From positions 186,001 through 250,000 of the forward strand of contig NZ_WQHX01000001.1 of the NCBI RefSeq assembly GCF_013035425.1: 64,000 nucleotides of DNA, in the 5' to 3' direction. This stretch comes from Ruegeria arenilitoris (GTDB taxonomy: Bacteria; Pseudomonadota; Alphaproteobacteria; Rhodobacterales; Rhodobacteraceae). Below, one piece after another: positions 1 through 9,351 of the stretch; within the stretch, counting starts at the first letter, position 1; every line of letters begins with the position of its first letter. The notes under the pieces were generated by a model. It worked only from the letters and a program-made list of their open reading frames with translations. It had not been told where the DNA came from and made no database searches. The translations under genes were made by a program, and so were the position numbers.

Positions 1-29
1 CAAAGTAGACTAAGAAGGACAGAAAACGT

Positions 30-1247
30 ATGGCGACCGTTTCGCCCGCTTCTGATTTCGCGCAGGTTTCGGTTTCGGCCGCGACCCCTGCTAGAACGCG
101 CGATCCAAGGCTGGATTTTTATCGTGGAATCGCGATGTTCATTATCCTGATCGCACATATTCCTAACGACCCTTGGGCCAGATGGATTCCTGCCCGATTT
201 GGTTATTCCGATGCGACTGAAATATTTGTTTTCTGTTCGGGCATGGCCTCGGCTATTGCATTTGGCGGAGCGTTCATGCGCAAAGGGTGGTTGCTGGGCA
301 CCGCGCGCGTCGCGTTTCGCATCTGGCAGGTTTACTGGGCTCACATCTGTCTGTTTTTCTTTGTTGCCATGTCTATGGCTGCACTGGATCAATCCGGACT
401 GTTTGAAAAGTTTTATGTGTCATCGCTAAACCTGCAGCATTTTTTTAATGACCCGATGCCCCAGATGGTTGGATTGTTCACTCTGACATATGTCCCGAAC
501 TATTTTGACATTTTGCCAATGTACCTGGTCGTCCTTGCCATGATGCCTTTGTTCATGGGGCTTTATCGAATTGGTTTTTGGGCCGTAGCCTTAACTTCCG
601 CCACAGTATGGTTGGTGGCGCAATTTGGTGTTCTTGCTTTACCCGCTGAGCCTTGGTCGGATCGCCAATGGTTTTTCAACCCGTTCGGCTGGCAGTTGCT
701 GTTCTTCACCGGTTTTGCCTTTATGCGAGGTTGGATACCCGCACCTCCGGTCTCGAAGACGCTGATTTGGGCATCGGTGGCATTTCTGATCTTGTCGATG
801 CCATTCGGTTCCTGGAAAGTCTTTATGTGGATCGACGGCATCGCCCCTGGTGTGGCGGATAGCATTCGCGATGTTTGGCCGCTAACTAAAGAATTACGCA
901 ACAAGACAGACTTTGGCTTGTTCCGCTATATCCATTTCCTTTCATTGGCCTATCTGGGTTGGGTTGCTGCAGGTGAACATGGGCACCGCCTGATCGCCAC
1001 TGGGCACAGTGCAGGTGCGCGCATCTGGCAATGGCTTATGGCCGTGATCTCCAAGGTCGGGCAGCAATCTCTCGCCGTCTTTGTGTTTTCCATGGCTGCA
1101 GCTCGACTTATAGGCGTCGGCTTGGATCAGACTGGGCGGGATGTTGCCAGCGTATTCGCCGCCAACTTGATTGGCTTTGCCATGATCATCGGCGTGGCCT
1201 ATCTGGCCGCGTGGTTCAAATCACACCCATGGAAATCGAAAAAATGA
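30..1247 (+). CDS. opgC: OpgC-family periplasmic glucan O-succinyltransferase (membrane)
   Basis: A 405-residue polytopic inner-membrane protein of the OpgC family. The family transfers succinyl groups from the cytoplasm to osmoregulated periplasmic glucans (OPGs), making them anionic. The N-terminal ~25 residues are polar. They are followed by the family-typical RLDFYRGIAMFIILIAHI segment and about ten hydrophobic helices to the end, with a short basic tail. AAGGA lies about 12 nt before the ATG. The stop overlaps the next start by ATGA, so it is the first gene of an opgC-opgG-opgH operon; the two downstream genes make the glucan backbone and support the call. Function is from family knowledge; the succinyl specificity is inferred. 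Confidence 0.9.
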   Translation: MATVSPASDFAQVSVSAATPARTRDPRLDFYRGIAMFIILIAHIPNDPWARWIPARFGYSDATEIFVFCSGMASAIAFGGAFMRKGWLLGTARVAFRIWQVYWAHICLFFFVAMSMAALDQSGLFEKFYVSSLNLQHFFNDPMPQMVGLFTLTYVPNYFDILPMYLVVLAMMPLFMGLYRIGFWAVALTSATVWLVAQFGVLALPAEPWSDRQWFFNPFGWQLLFFTGFAFMRGWIPAPPVSKTLIWASVAFLILSMPFGSWKVFMWIDGIAPGVADSIRDVWPLTKELRNKTDFGLFRYIHFLSLAYLGWVAAGEHGHRLIATGHSAGARIWQWLMAVISKVGQQSLAVFVFSMAAARLIGVGLDQTGRDVASVFAANLIGFAMIIGVAYLAAWFKSHPWKSKK

Positions 1248-2743
1248 ATTTCACACGTCGCGCATTTCTGGCTTCTAGTACTGCTCTGGCCATGGCTCCG
1301 TCAGCGTTCGCCACAGGAGGCGAAGTGCCCTTTGACCGAAGAGATGTCATTGCATTGGCTCGTGATCTGGCTAGTCGCCCTTATGCCGAACGCGAGATGG
1401 TCCCGCAAGAGTGGCAGGATCTGACTTATCAACAATACCGTTCAATCCGGTTTCGCCTTGATCGCGCGCTTTGGTACGAGACAGAGACCCCGTTTAACGT
1501 CGATTTCTTCACACCGGGCCTCTACTTCCCACGCACCGTAAAGGTCTTGACTGTAGAACGCGGCATGGCTTCCCCGGTTGCATTCGATTTGGACATGTTC
1601 GACAAGTCCAAAGATGTGCCGCAATTGCCTGTCGATGACACCCTGGGATTCTCCGGCCTACGCCTGCGCACGGAAATGCACCGCCCCGGCAAGACCGATG
1701 AATTCTGTGTATTTCAGGGCGCTAGCTATTTCCGAGCCATTGGCTTGAACGAAGTCTATGGCCTGTCGGCTCGGGGTTTAGCCCTGAAAACAGGAGATCC
1801 AGACGGCGAGGAATTTCCTGAATTCATTCGTTTCTGGCTGGAGCGTCCCGAACCCGGGCAGCGAGAGATGGTTGTCCACGCACTATTGGATAGTCCAAGC
1901 GTAACCGGAGCATATCGTTTCAAAGTCTCCGCTGGTTCTGATTGTGTTATGGATGTCGAGGCGACACTTTTCCCACGCGAGGAACTGCCCCATGTTGGAA
2001 TCGCCCCAGGCACATCTATGTTCCTGTTCGATCAGACCAATCACAGCCTGTTCGACGATTTTCGCCCCGCAGTACACGACAGTGACGGCCTGCTTATCCG
2101 GAATGGTGCTGGGGAAGTGATTTGGAGGCCTTTGGCCAATCCGGCGCGCCTGCAGATTTCTTCGTTCGTAGATCAAAACCCGCTGGGGTTCGGTCTATTG
2201 CAAAGAAAAAGGAAATTTTCGGACTATGCCGACCTAGAGGCGCTGTATCACAAGCGACCCAGCTTGTGGGTGGAACCCAAAGGTGATTGGGGCAAGGGTT
2301 CCGTAACATTGGTTGAAATCCCTGCGGATCAAGAGATTTATGACAACATCGTAGCCTATTGGCGCCCTGCCCAGCCCTATGCAGCCGGATCACAGGTCGA
2401 TCTTTCCTACATGCTGGTCTGGGGGCAAGAACCTCAGCGCACCGCAATGCCCCGAGTCATCAACACGGCGATGGGTGAAAACACCTTTGGCGACGGGCGT
2501 CTTGCCGTAATCGATTTTGAGGCCAGCGACCTGTTTGAAGACCTCAGTGCGGTCTCGATCTTTGCCAACTCACCCCATGCCAAAACCTCTGACGGGGTAC
2601 TGCAACGCAACCCAGACACAGGCGGTGTTCGGCTTGCATTCTCGTTCGAACCTGGCGATCGGGACCACGTAGAATTACGTGCGCAGCTACTGGTCGGCAA
2701 ACAGCCTGCATCCGAAGTCTGGCTGTACAGATGGACTGCATGA
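1244..2743 (+). CDS. opgG: Glucan biosynthesis protein G/D (periplasmic)
   Basis: A 499-residue member of the OpgG/OpgD (MdoG) family, a periplasmic beta-sandwich protein needed to build or branch the OPG backbone. The start at 1244 is chosen because it makes an ATGA overlap with opgC and gives a Tat-type signal, MNFTRRAFLAS then a hydrophobic stretch ending AFA. Another in-frame ATG lies at 1229, and the frame stays open further upstream inside opgC. The twin-arginine signal is more like E. coli OpgD than OpgG, so the symbol could be either. Length is slightly short of the usual 500-550. It ends inside the start of opgH (ATGA overlap at 2740), which indicates translational coupling. Confidence 0.9.
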   Translation: MNFTRRAFLASSTALAMAPSAFATGGEVPFDRRDVIALARDLASRPYAEREMVPQEWQDLTYQQYRSIRFRLDRALWYETETPFNVDFFTPGLYFPRTVKVLTVERGMASPVAFDLDMFDKSKDVPQLPVDDTLGFSGLRLRTEMHRPGKTDEFCVFQGASYFRAIGLNEVYGLSARGLALKTGDPDGEEFPEFIRFWLERPEPGQREMVVHALLDSPSVTGAYRFKVSAGSDCVMDVEATLFPREELPHVGIAPGTSMFLFDQTNHSLFDDFRPAVHDSDGLLIRNGAGEVIWRPLANPARLQISSFVDQNPLGFGLLQRKRKFSDYADLEALYHKRPSLWVEPKGDWGKGSVTLVEIPADQEIYDNIVAYWRPAQPYAAGSQVDLSYMLVWGQEPQRTAMPRVINTAMGENTFGDGRLAVIDFEASDLFEDLSAVSIFANSPHAKTSDGVLQRNPDTGGVRLAFSFEPGDRDHVELRAQLLVGKQPASEVWLYRWTA

Positions 2744-4611
2744 ATCGCGATTTGCAGATAATGCCGCCAGAAGCACCTCTGGCGATGCCAGCGCAGAATT
2801 TCGGCGCTGATTTTCGGGATTCTCACGTTCCTTACGCACCAAATAATCAATTGATAGGGTTTTGGCGGGCTCTCGCCTTTTCGCCAGCAATGGCGGCGAC
2901 CCTGGCCCTTTTGTGGGTAATGTCCGATTGGTTCGCTGCCGAAGGGATAAACCTGATCGAAGGCATCTTGCTTGCATTGATATCGTTCAACTTCTTTTGG
3001 ATTTCCTTCACCGTATGCACGGTTTTGCTCGGCATGATTTCCTTGTCGCGACTGGAAATAACTAAACGCGAAGGCCGCCCTGAACCGCTGCGCGTAGCTC
3101 TTTTAATGCCGATTTATAATGAGGTTCCTTGGTTTGTCCTGGGCAATGCCCGAACCATGTTGGAAGAGTTGCGCGAACGCAGCGGGCAGCATCACTTTGC
3201 GATGTTTATTCTGTCGGACACCCGAGACCCCGAAATCGCGGCACAGGAACAGGCTAGTATCGAAGCACTGCGCACGAGATTGGCGCCTGGGCTAGAACTT
3301 TATTACCGTCGGCGCGAACAAAACACCGACCGCAAGGTTGGCAACATTGGCGACTGGGTAAGCCGTTGGGGTGCAGATTGGGATGCAATGCTGGTTTTGG
3401 ATGCGGACAGCCTGATGACTGGTCGCGCCATTATGCGCTTGACTGACTCATTGGCTCGAGACACCGGCGCTGGTCTGATCCAGAGCTATCCACAGCTGAT
3501 CGGAGCGCAATCAGTCTTTGCTCGCATGCAGCAATTTGCCAACGGGGTCTACGGCATAGCATTTGCTGAAGGTTTGGCCCGTTGGTGCGGACAAGAAGGC
3601 AATTATTGGGGCCACAATGCGATCATACGAACAAAGGCGTTCGCGAATTGCGCCGGCCTGCCAAAGATAAGATCGATCAATGGCCAGGAAAAGCTGATTA
3701 TGAGCCACGATTTTGTCGAGGCTGGATTGCTGCGGCGCGCAGGTTGGGGCGTTCGGTTTCTACCGCGTATTCGCGGCTCATATGAAGAAACGCCCCCTAC
3801 CCTTATCGACCATGCAATGCGTGATCGTCGTTGGTGCCAGGGCAATCTGCAGCACCTAAAGCTGCTGGGCTCGACCGGGTTTCGCGTGGTGTCACGCTTC
3901 CATATGTTCCACGGAGCCGTTGGCTACCTGATGTCCCCGCTCTGGTTCGCTCTGTTGGTCATGTGGGCCGTTATCGGTCAAGGCAAGGATGCGTCAGTTC
4001 TTCATTACTTCAGTCCTGACAACCCATTATTTCCCCAATGGCCCGAGATGTCTGAAACACGCCACGTTCTGATCATTCTCGTGATGTACGGCATGCTTCT
4101 TGCGCCCAAAATCCTCGGTGTCCTCGCTTTGCCATTAAGCGGGGTGCGATACACCGAATTCGGCAGTGGGGTACGATTTGCCGTTTCTTTCGCTTCCGAA
4201 GTCGTACTGTCAATCCTTTACGCCCCGATCCTTATGGTGCAGCAAATGATCGCTGTTTTTCGGACAGTTTTGGGCATTCAGCGTGGTTGGTCACCGCAGA
4301 TCCGCGACGGCGGTTCTTACAGCCTGCGGACTCTCGCGTTCTGCCATGCATTGGAGACAATCAGCGGTTTGTTCTTAGCCGCAGGAATCGTGGCCGGCCT
4401 TGTGTCGGTTTGGTTGGCGCCAATTGCGATAAGCTTGGCGATGGCCATTCCGCTATCTGCGTTCAGCGGTGTTTCCGTGGGCGCCGCCCGCCACATGGTA
4501 GGAACACGCGAAGATTTCAAAGAGCCCGCTATTACGCGATCTGCCCGTCAGCACAGAAACGAACTCAAGCGCCTAATCGAAGGAAAACAAACGTTAAACC
4601 CGGCTGAATAA
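2740..4611 (+). CDS. opgH: Glucans biosynthesis glucosyltransferase H
   Basis: A membrane-bound family 2 glycosyltransferase of 623 residues from this start. It makes the linear beta-glucan backbone of OPGs from UDP-glucose and extrudes it to the periplasm. Two helices precede the catalytic domain (about residues 40-100). The nucleotide-sugar motifs are MPIYNEVP (~123), the LDADS metal-binding DxD (~220-224), SHDFVEA (~322) and RDRRW of the Q/RxxRW box (~361-365). Further helices follow. E. coli OpgH has ~847 residues; the shorter form without the long N-terminal extension is usual in this group. The start at 2740 repeats the ATGA coupling of the preceding junction; ATG at 2731 is an in-frame alternative. 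The gene abuts the convergent esterase with no gap. Confidence 0.92.
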   Translation: MNRDLQIMPPEAPLAMPAQNFGADFRDSHVPYAPNNQLIGFWRALAFSPAMAATLALLWVMSDWFAAEGINLIEGILLALISFNFFWISFTVCTVLLGMISLSRLEITKREGRPEPLRVALLMPIYNEVPWFVLGNARTMLEELRERSGQHHFAMFILSDTRDPEIAAQEQASIEALRTRLAPGLELYYRRREQNTDRKVGNIGDWVSRWGADWDAMLVLDADSLMTGRAIMRLTDSLARDTGAGLIQSYPQLIGAQSVFARMQQFANGVYGIAFAEGLARWCGQEGNYWGHNAIIRTKAFANCAGLPKIRSINGQEKLIMSHDFVEAGLLRRAGWGVRFLPRIRGSYEETPPTLIDHAMRDRRWCQGNLQHLKLLGSTGFRVVSRFHMFHGAVGYLMSPLWFALLVMWAVIGQGKDASVLHYFSPDNPLFPQWPEMSETRHVLIILVMYGMLLAPKILGVLALPLSGVRYTEFGSGVRFAVSFASEVVLSILYAPILMVQQMIAVFRTVLGIQRGWSPQIRDGGSYSLRTLAFCHALETISGLFLAAGIVAGLVSVWLAPIAISLAMAIPLSAFSGVSVGAARHMVGTREDFKEPAITRSARQHRNELKRLIEGKQTLNPAE

Positions 4612-5427
4612 TCAGCTTCCGGGTAAATCTTCGTACCAATCCAACACCATGTCGGCCCATCCCTGAGGTACATTATGACCGCCGGGGAAAAGAGCAAACT
4701 CTAACGCGGCACCATCGGCGCAACCATTCCATTTTCGGAGCATGAACTGGTCAGTTGTTCCAAACCCGCTTGGCTTTGTATCCGCGCATTCGTTGGCCTC
4801 GCGCCAGATTTCCAGGCCCACAAAAATATCACCCTGATGGAAGCGGCCTCCGCCCAATATGCGCCCCTCTAATGGAACTACGTTGTCGGTCCAACCATGG
4901 GTGTGAAACAATCGCACAGGACCATTGCACTCTTCGGGATGCGGACGCCAAAACCCGCCTGAGACGGGAACATAGGCCGAAAACGTTCCGGGTGCATGGC
5001 AAGCCAGGTAATTGACCATGAACCCACCCGCAGAAAATCCGCCCAACAAGACCCGAGTGGTGTCTATTCCGAAACGGTCAGCGGCATCCTGAACCACTTC
5101 GGTTAAAAATGCTGTTTCGTCGCGCCCTTCCCAACCGGGAAAAAAATTCCAGCTCTGCCGTCCATTGCGCATTGCACCTTCCGGAGCCATCACCGCATAG
5201 CCCCTTTCTAAGAGGGGTTCGACCATGCCCCGATTTTTCATCGTTCCAGTGCCTGTTCCTCCATATCCGTGCAAAAAAACTAATAACGGCGGACTTTCCG
5301 CGTCTGGCAGTTCGATCTGATACCCGCCATTTGCGGTCTCACACATCCCTTTTTCTGCGTCGCACGCGGCATTCGCAGAATGTGCCGACAAAGCAATACA
5401 AGCCACCAAAAATGGTTTTACTGCCAT
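4612..5427 (-). CDS. Secreted alpha/beta-hydrolase, PHB depolymerase/LpqC-like esterase
   Basis: A 271-residue protein with a clear Sec signal (MAVKPFLVACIALSAHSANA, cleavage probably after ANA) and a polyhydroxybutyrate-depolymerase / feruloyl-esterase-like hydrolase fold. Visible motifs are the oxyanion region LVFLHGYGGTG, the nucleophile elbow GGFSAGG, HTHGWTDNVVP with the probable catalytic Asp, and a late FPGGHN with the probable catalytic His. The start at 5427 gives the signal peptide and a TGATG one-base overlap with the upstream rhodanese; the frame is open further upstream but encodes no plausible leader. The substrate is unknown. 'Depolymerase' is only a family label; no substrate-binding domain is present. 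Confidence 0.75.
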   Translation of the reverse strand: MAVKPFLVACIALSAHSANAACDAEKGMCETANGGYQIELPDAESPPLLVFLHGYGGTGTGTMKNRGMVEPLLERGYAVMAPEGAMRNGRQSWNFFPGWEGRDETAFLTEVVQDAADRFGIDTTRVLLGGFSAGGFMVNYLACHAPGTFSAYVPVSGGFWRPHPEECNGPVRLFHTHGWTDNVVPLEGRILGGGRFHQGDIFVGLEIWREANECADTKPSGFGTTDQFMLRKWNGCADGAALEFALFPGGHNVPQGWADMVLDWYEDLPGS

Positions 5428-5897
5428 CAAACATTTTCCTCGTAATTTTTGACCGGCAATCCAGCGCGGACCCATCCTGGCCCGGCAGCAGACCCCAACA
5501 TGCCCTCGGGCACGTCGATAATCCTGACGAAACCAGCTTCGGTCAGTTCGTTGCTGAGTCGTGCAGAGCGAACCCCGCGTGCACAAATTAGTGCTACAGG
5601 TTTGTTTTGATCACCCTCCAAAAGATCGGTCAGTACTTGGGAAAAATCTTCGCGCCGCATATCTAGCGGATACGCGCCCTCGCCGATTCCGGTCGACCGC
5701 CACTCCTTTGGTGTCCGAATGTCTAACAACAAAATGTCACCGGATACGGCCCGTTCGTGGGCGTCCGCGACCGCGAGTTGTTCTCCCGGATAATCTTGCG
5801 GGGTAAGACGGTATTCGCGAATTGCAATGCCACCGGCAATTGCCGCACCGGTTCCCAGAATAACCCATCGTCGCGTCCGTTTTGTCAATTGCTTCAC
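5427..5897 (-). CDS. Membrane-anchored or exported rhodanese-like protein
   Basis: A single rhodanese domain of 156 residues with a basic N-terminus (KQLTKRTRRW) and one hydrophobic segment (VILGTGAAIAGGIAI). It probably sits at the periplasmic face as an anchored or exported protein. The rhodanese parts are LLLDIRTPKEW and the active-site loop ICARGVRSARLS with the catalytic Cys. The GTG start at 5897 is chosen because a strong AGGAGG precedes it by about 7 nt; an ATG at 5948 has no such site. It is translationally coupled to the downstream esterase (TGATG). The sulfur substrate is unknown. Confidence 0.75.
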   Translation of the reverse strand: MKQLTKRTRRWVILGTGAAIAGGIAIREYRLTPQDYPGEQLAVADAHERAVSGDILLLDIRTPKEWRSTGIGEGAYPLDMRREDFSQVLTDLLEGDQNKPVALICARGVRSARLSNELTEAGFVRIIDVPEGMLGSAAGPGWVRAGLPVKNYEENV

Positions 5898-6121
5898 GCA
5901 ATAACCTCCTGTCTCGACAAAACGAACTCTACCATATCGCGTTTCCATTTGCCGTCAGAGATTTGCGTCAGACGCATCAAGTTCCCGTCAGAAAAATTTC
6001 CTTGTACGCTGCACTGAAGCCTTGCCTTAGAACGCAATGAAAAATTTGCAATATCTGGACAGTCATAAAATTATCCGTACTAATTTGGACCAGACTGACC
6101 GCTCAGACCGGAGTATCGCAA

Positions 6122-8992
6122 TTGTCCCTATTCCTTATCGCGGCCCTTCCATTTCTTGGAGCTGTCTTTCCCGCTTTGCTGATCCGCGCGGGACGCAACG
6201 CGGCAGCCTCCGCAGCAGGCTTGACGACTTTTTTGGCCTTAATGGGACTTTTGATCCACATTCCAAGCGTTATGCGGGGTGAAATTGTCACGGCCCGGTT
6301 CGACTGGATACCGGGGCTGGGTCTCAACGCAAACTTCATGCTGGACGGTTTAGGTTTCCTGTTTGCTTTGTTGATACTTGGTATCGGGCTGCTGATTATT
6401 TTGTATGCGCGGTTTTACCTGTCGCGCGAAGACCCGATGGGGCAGTTCTACACTTATCTGCTGCTTTTCCAGGGTGCTATGGTCGGGATCGTTCTTTCCG
6501 ATAACATCCTTCTTCTGCTTATTTTCTGGGAGCTTACATCGCTAAGTTCATTCCTGCTGATCGGATATTGGAAGCACCTGCCCGAGGGTCGACAGGGTGC
6601 TCGGATGGCATTGGCCGTCACAGGTTCAGGTGGTCTCGCGATGATTGCTGGTATGTTGATACTAGGTAACATTGTGGGCTCTTACGACCTCAGCGTTATT
6701 TTGCAGAACAAAGAACTCGTTCAGTCCTCGCCCTATTACCTTCCGGCACTGATCCTTATCCTTTTAGGTTGTTTTACCAAATCGGCACAGTTTCCGTTTC
6801 ATTTTTGGCTTCCGCACGCCATGGCCGCGCCAACCCCCGTTTCGGCCTATCTGCACTCTGCCACTATGGTGAAGGCTGGCCTGTTTTTGATGGCGAGGAT
6901 GTGGCCAGTACTGGCTGGGACCGATGCTTGGTTTTACATCGTTGCGACAACAGGTCTGGTAACTATGCTGATCGGGGCGGTCATTGCACTGTTCAAGGAT
7001 GACTTGAAGGCGCTGTTGGCGTTCTCGACCGTTTCGCATTTGGGGCTGGTCACAATGCTGCTGGGTTTCGGCACCAAATTTGCAGCTGTAGCAGCCGTGT
7101 TTCACATAATAAACCACGCGACCTTCAAGGCTGCACTTTTTATGACCGCCGGGATAGTCGATCACGAAACCGGAACGCGCGATATTAAACGTTTGGGTGG
7201 ATTGCGCCACCTTATGCCAATCACGTTTACAATCGGAACAATCGCGGCACTTTCCATGGCGGGTTTGCCGCCATTGAACGGCTTCCTTTCAAAAGAAATG
7301 ATGCTTGAGGAAACGGTCCACACAACGTGGCTGAACTCTCACTACCTTGTGCCAGGGCTTGCCCTTTTAGCCGCCTTGTTTTCCGCTGCGTACTCATTCC
7401 GGTTCGTCGGTCATGTTTTCTTGGGACCAGAAAGGGACGATTATCCGCATCACCCTCATGACCCTCCGGCCGGATTATGGCTAGCGCCTGCGTTTCTTGT
7501 GGTTCTGGTTGTTCTCATCGGACTGTACTCCAACGCCATTGTCGGACCTCTGGTTGCAGTTGTCTCCAGTGCGGTTATTGGCGGAGAAAAACTACCTTAT
7601 TACTCGCTGAAGCTTTGGCATGGTTTTACCCCGGCACTTTACATGTCGATTGTCGCGGTTCTTGGCGGTCTTTTCCTGTTGTCGCTCTACCGCCGAGCAG
7701 ACCATCTGTGGAACGTACTACCCCGCCCAGAAGCCAAGACCATCTTTGACGCGGTCATACTCGCGCTGACAAAGCTAAGCCGATGGATCACAGACGAACT
7801 GCACAATGGTGTTTTAAGCCGCTACGCGGTCATCTTTGTGATCTTTACTGTTGGGCTTGGAATTTACGCATATTCCAGTGGAACGATCGGAGTTGAGACG
7901 CGTGTTCCTCTGCCTGCGCAAACCATTCCAATTATTGGTTGGATTTGCCTTGTTGGTGCAACGCTGGCGATTATGTGGTTCCACCGCAACCGGCTGCTAT
8001 CGCTGGTTCTTATCGGTGTTGTCGGTCTAATCGTGTCAATGGCGTTTAACTATCTTTCGGCACCAGATTTGGCGCTGACCCAGATCTCGGTCGAAGTTGT
8101 CACGATGATCCTGCTGTTGCTGTCGCTGAACTTTCTACCTACCGAAACACCATGGGACAGTACGGCGCCGCGCCGTTGGCGAGATGCCGTAATCTCAGTA
8201 GTGGCCGGAATTGGCGCGGGTGGGTTGATCTATGCCCTGATGATGCGCGATTTCGCCTTTCCGACAATTTCGGAGTTCCATTTGTCGAACTCTTACAAAG
8301 GCGGCGGGGGCACCAATGTGGTTAACGTGATTTTGGTAGATTTCCGGGGTTTTGATACATTTGGCGAAATCATCGTACTGGGTATCGCCGCCCTCATCAT
8401 TTTTGCGCTCACCGAAGCTGTTCTGAGCACCAACGTGCGCGCCTACCTTTTGAACCGCAAACCGCATTGGCCGCAATCCGGGGACTCACACCCGCTGATG
8501 ATGGTTGTTGCAACCAGGGTAATGATGCCGATTGCCTTGATGGTAGGTGCCTACATCTTTTTCCGCGGCCACAATCAGCCCGGCGGAGGTTTTATCGCCG
8601 GCCTGATCGTGGCGATCGCATTCCTGATGCAATACATGGCCAGCGGCTATACCTGGGCTATAGAGCGCCAAAGGTTCTATTATCACGGAACTATCGGTTG
8701 GGGTGTTCTCATTGCTGCTGCCACCGGTCTGGGGGCATGGTTCAATGAACGTCCGTTCCTGACCAGCGACTTTGGTTATATCCACTGGCCACCTCTTGAA
8801 GAGTTCGAATGGGCCACCGCAATCTTGTTCGATACCGGTGTTTTCCTGGCAGTTCTTGGTGCCGTTATGTTGGCGCTGGACAGCCTGTCCCGATTTGCGT
8901 GGCAACCGGGCATGGCCCAAGAATTTCCGATGGATATCAACCCGCTGCGGGATGATCCGCCGGAAGATGAAAATGAAAAGGAGCAGGCCTGA
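6122..8992 (+). CDS. mrpA: Mrp/Pha monovalent cation:H+ antiporter subunit A, fused A+B
   Basis: A 956-residue complex-I-like membrane subunit of the multisubunit Na+(K+)/H+ antiporter. Residues ~1-500 carry the NuoL/MrpA proton-channel domain (LLIFWELTSLSSFLLIGYW, then FPFHFWLPHAMAAPTPVSAY). The rest holds the MrpA C-terminal domain and, after about residue 780, an MrpB-like domain (FFRGHNQPGGGFIAGL). Subunit B is therefore fused, as in rhizobial PhaA. Translation starts at TTG 6122 with GGAG about 9 nt upstream; no ATG suits the family N-terminus. It overlaps mrpC by one base (TGATG). It is the first of six coupled genes and probably supports sodium and pH homeostasis. Confidence 0.93.
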   Translation: MSLFLIAALPFLGAVFPALLIRAGRNAAASAAGLTTFLALMGLLIHIPSVMRGEIVTARFDWIPGLGLNANFMLDGLGFLFALLILGIGLLIILYARFYLSREDPMGQFYTYLLLFQGAMVGIVLSDNILLLLIFWELTSLSSFLLIGYWKHLPEGRQGARMALAVTGSGGLAMIAGMLILGNIVGSYDLSVILQNKELVQSSPYYLPALILILLGCFTKSAQFPFHFWLPHAMAAPTPVSAYLHSATMVKAGLFLMARMWPVLAGTDAWFYIVATTGLVTMLIGAVIALFKDDLKALLAFSTVSHLGLVTMLLGFGTKFAAVAAVFHIINHATFKAALFMTAGIVDHETGTRDIKRLGGLRHLMPITFTIGTIAALSMAGLPPLNGFLSKEMMLEETVHTTWLNSHYLVPGLALLAALFSAAYSFRFVGHVFLGPERDDYPHHPHDPPAGLWLAPAFLVVLVVLIGLYSNAIVGPLVAVVSSAVIGGEKLPYYSLKLWHGFTPALYMSIVAVLGGLFLLSLYRRADHLWNVLPRPEAKTIFDAVILALTKLSRWITDELHNGVLSRYAVIFVIFTVGLGIYAYSSGTIGVETRVPLPAQTIPIIGWICLVGATLAIMWFHRNRLLSLVLIGVVGLIVSMAFNYLSAPDLALTQISVEVVTMILLLLSLNFLPTETPWDSTAPRRWRDAVISVVAGIGAGGLIYALMMRDFAFPTISEFHLSNSYKGGGGTNVVNVILVDFRGFDTFGEIIVLGIAALIIFALTEAVLSTNVRAYLLNRKPHWPQSGDSHPLMMVVATRVMMPIALMVGAYIFFRGHNQPGGGFIAGLIVAIAFLMQYMASGYTWAIERQRFYYHGTIGWGVLIAAATGLGAWFNERPFLTSDFGYIHWPPLEEFEWATAILFDTGVFLAVLGAVMLALDSLSRFAWQPGMAQEFPMDINPLRDDPPEDENEKEQA

Positions 8993-9351
8993 TGGAAGCG
9001 CTTGTAGCCTCTGCCGTTGGCGTCATGACTGCCGCTGGTATTTTCCTGATCCTTCGTCGCAGGACTTTTCCGGTTATTCTAGGCCTCTCCCTCATTACGT
9101 ATGCTGTCAACGTATTCCTGTTCGCTACCGGCAGGCTGGCACTCAATGCGCCAGCGGTTTTAAACAAGTACAAAGATGTCCCGTACACCGATCCACTGCC
9201 CCAGGCGCTTGTGCTTACAGCAATCGTGATATCCTTTGGAATGACGGCCGTTATCGTGATGATCGCGTTAAGTGCCTATTTGTCATCAAAAGATGACCAC
9301 ATCGACATGACGGCGCAGGACGTTGTGGATGCGCCGGGAGATGACGCATGA
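8992..9351 (+). CDS. mrpC: Mrp antiporter subunit C (NuoK-like)
   Basis: A 119-residue three-helix membrane protein homologous to NuoK of complex I. The segments are near residues 3-20, 27-47 and 72-95, with the family-typical LGLSLITYAVNVFLFATGR and DPLPQALVLTAIVISFG. It starts on TGATG shared with mrpA and ends with ATGA shared with mrpD. It forms part of the Mrp membrane arm between the A and D channels. Confidence 0.93.
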   Translation: MEALVASAVGVMTAAGIFLILRRRTFPVILGLSLITYAVNVFLFATGRLALNAPAVLNKYKDVPYTDPLPQALVLTAIVISFGMTAVIVMIALSAYLSSKDDHIDMTAQDVVDAPGDDA

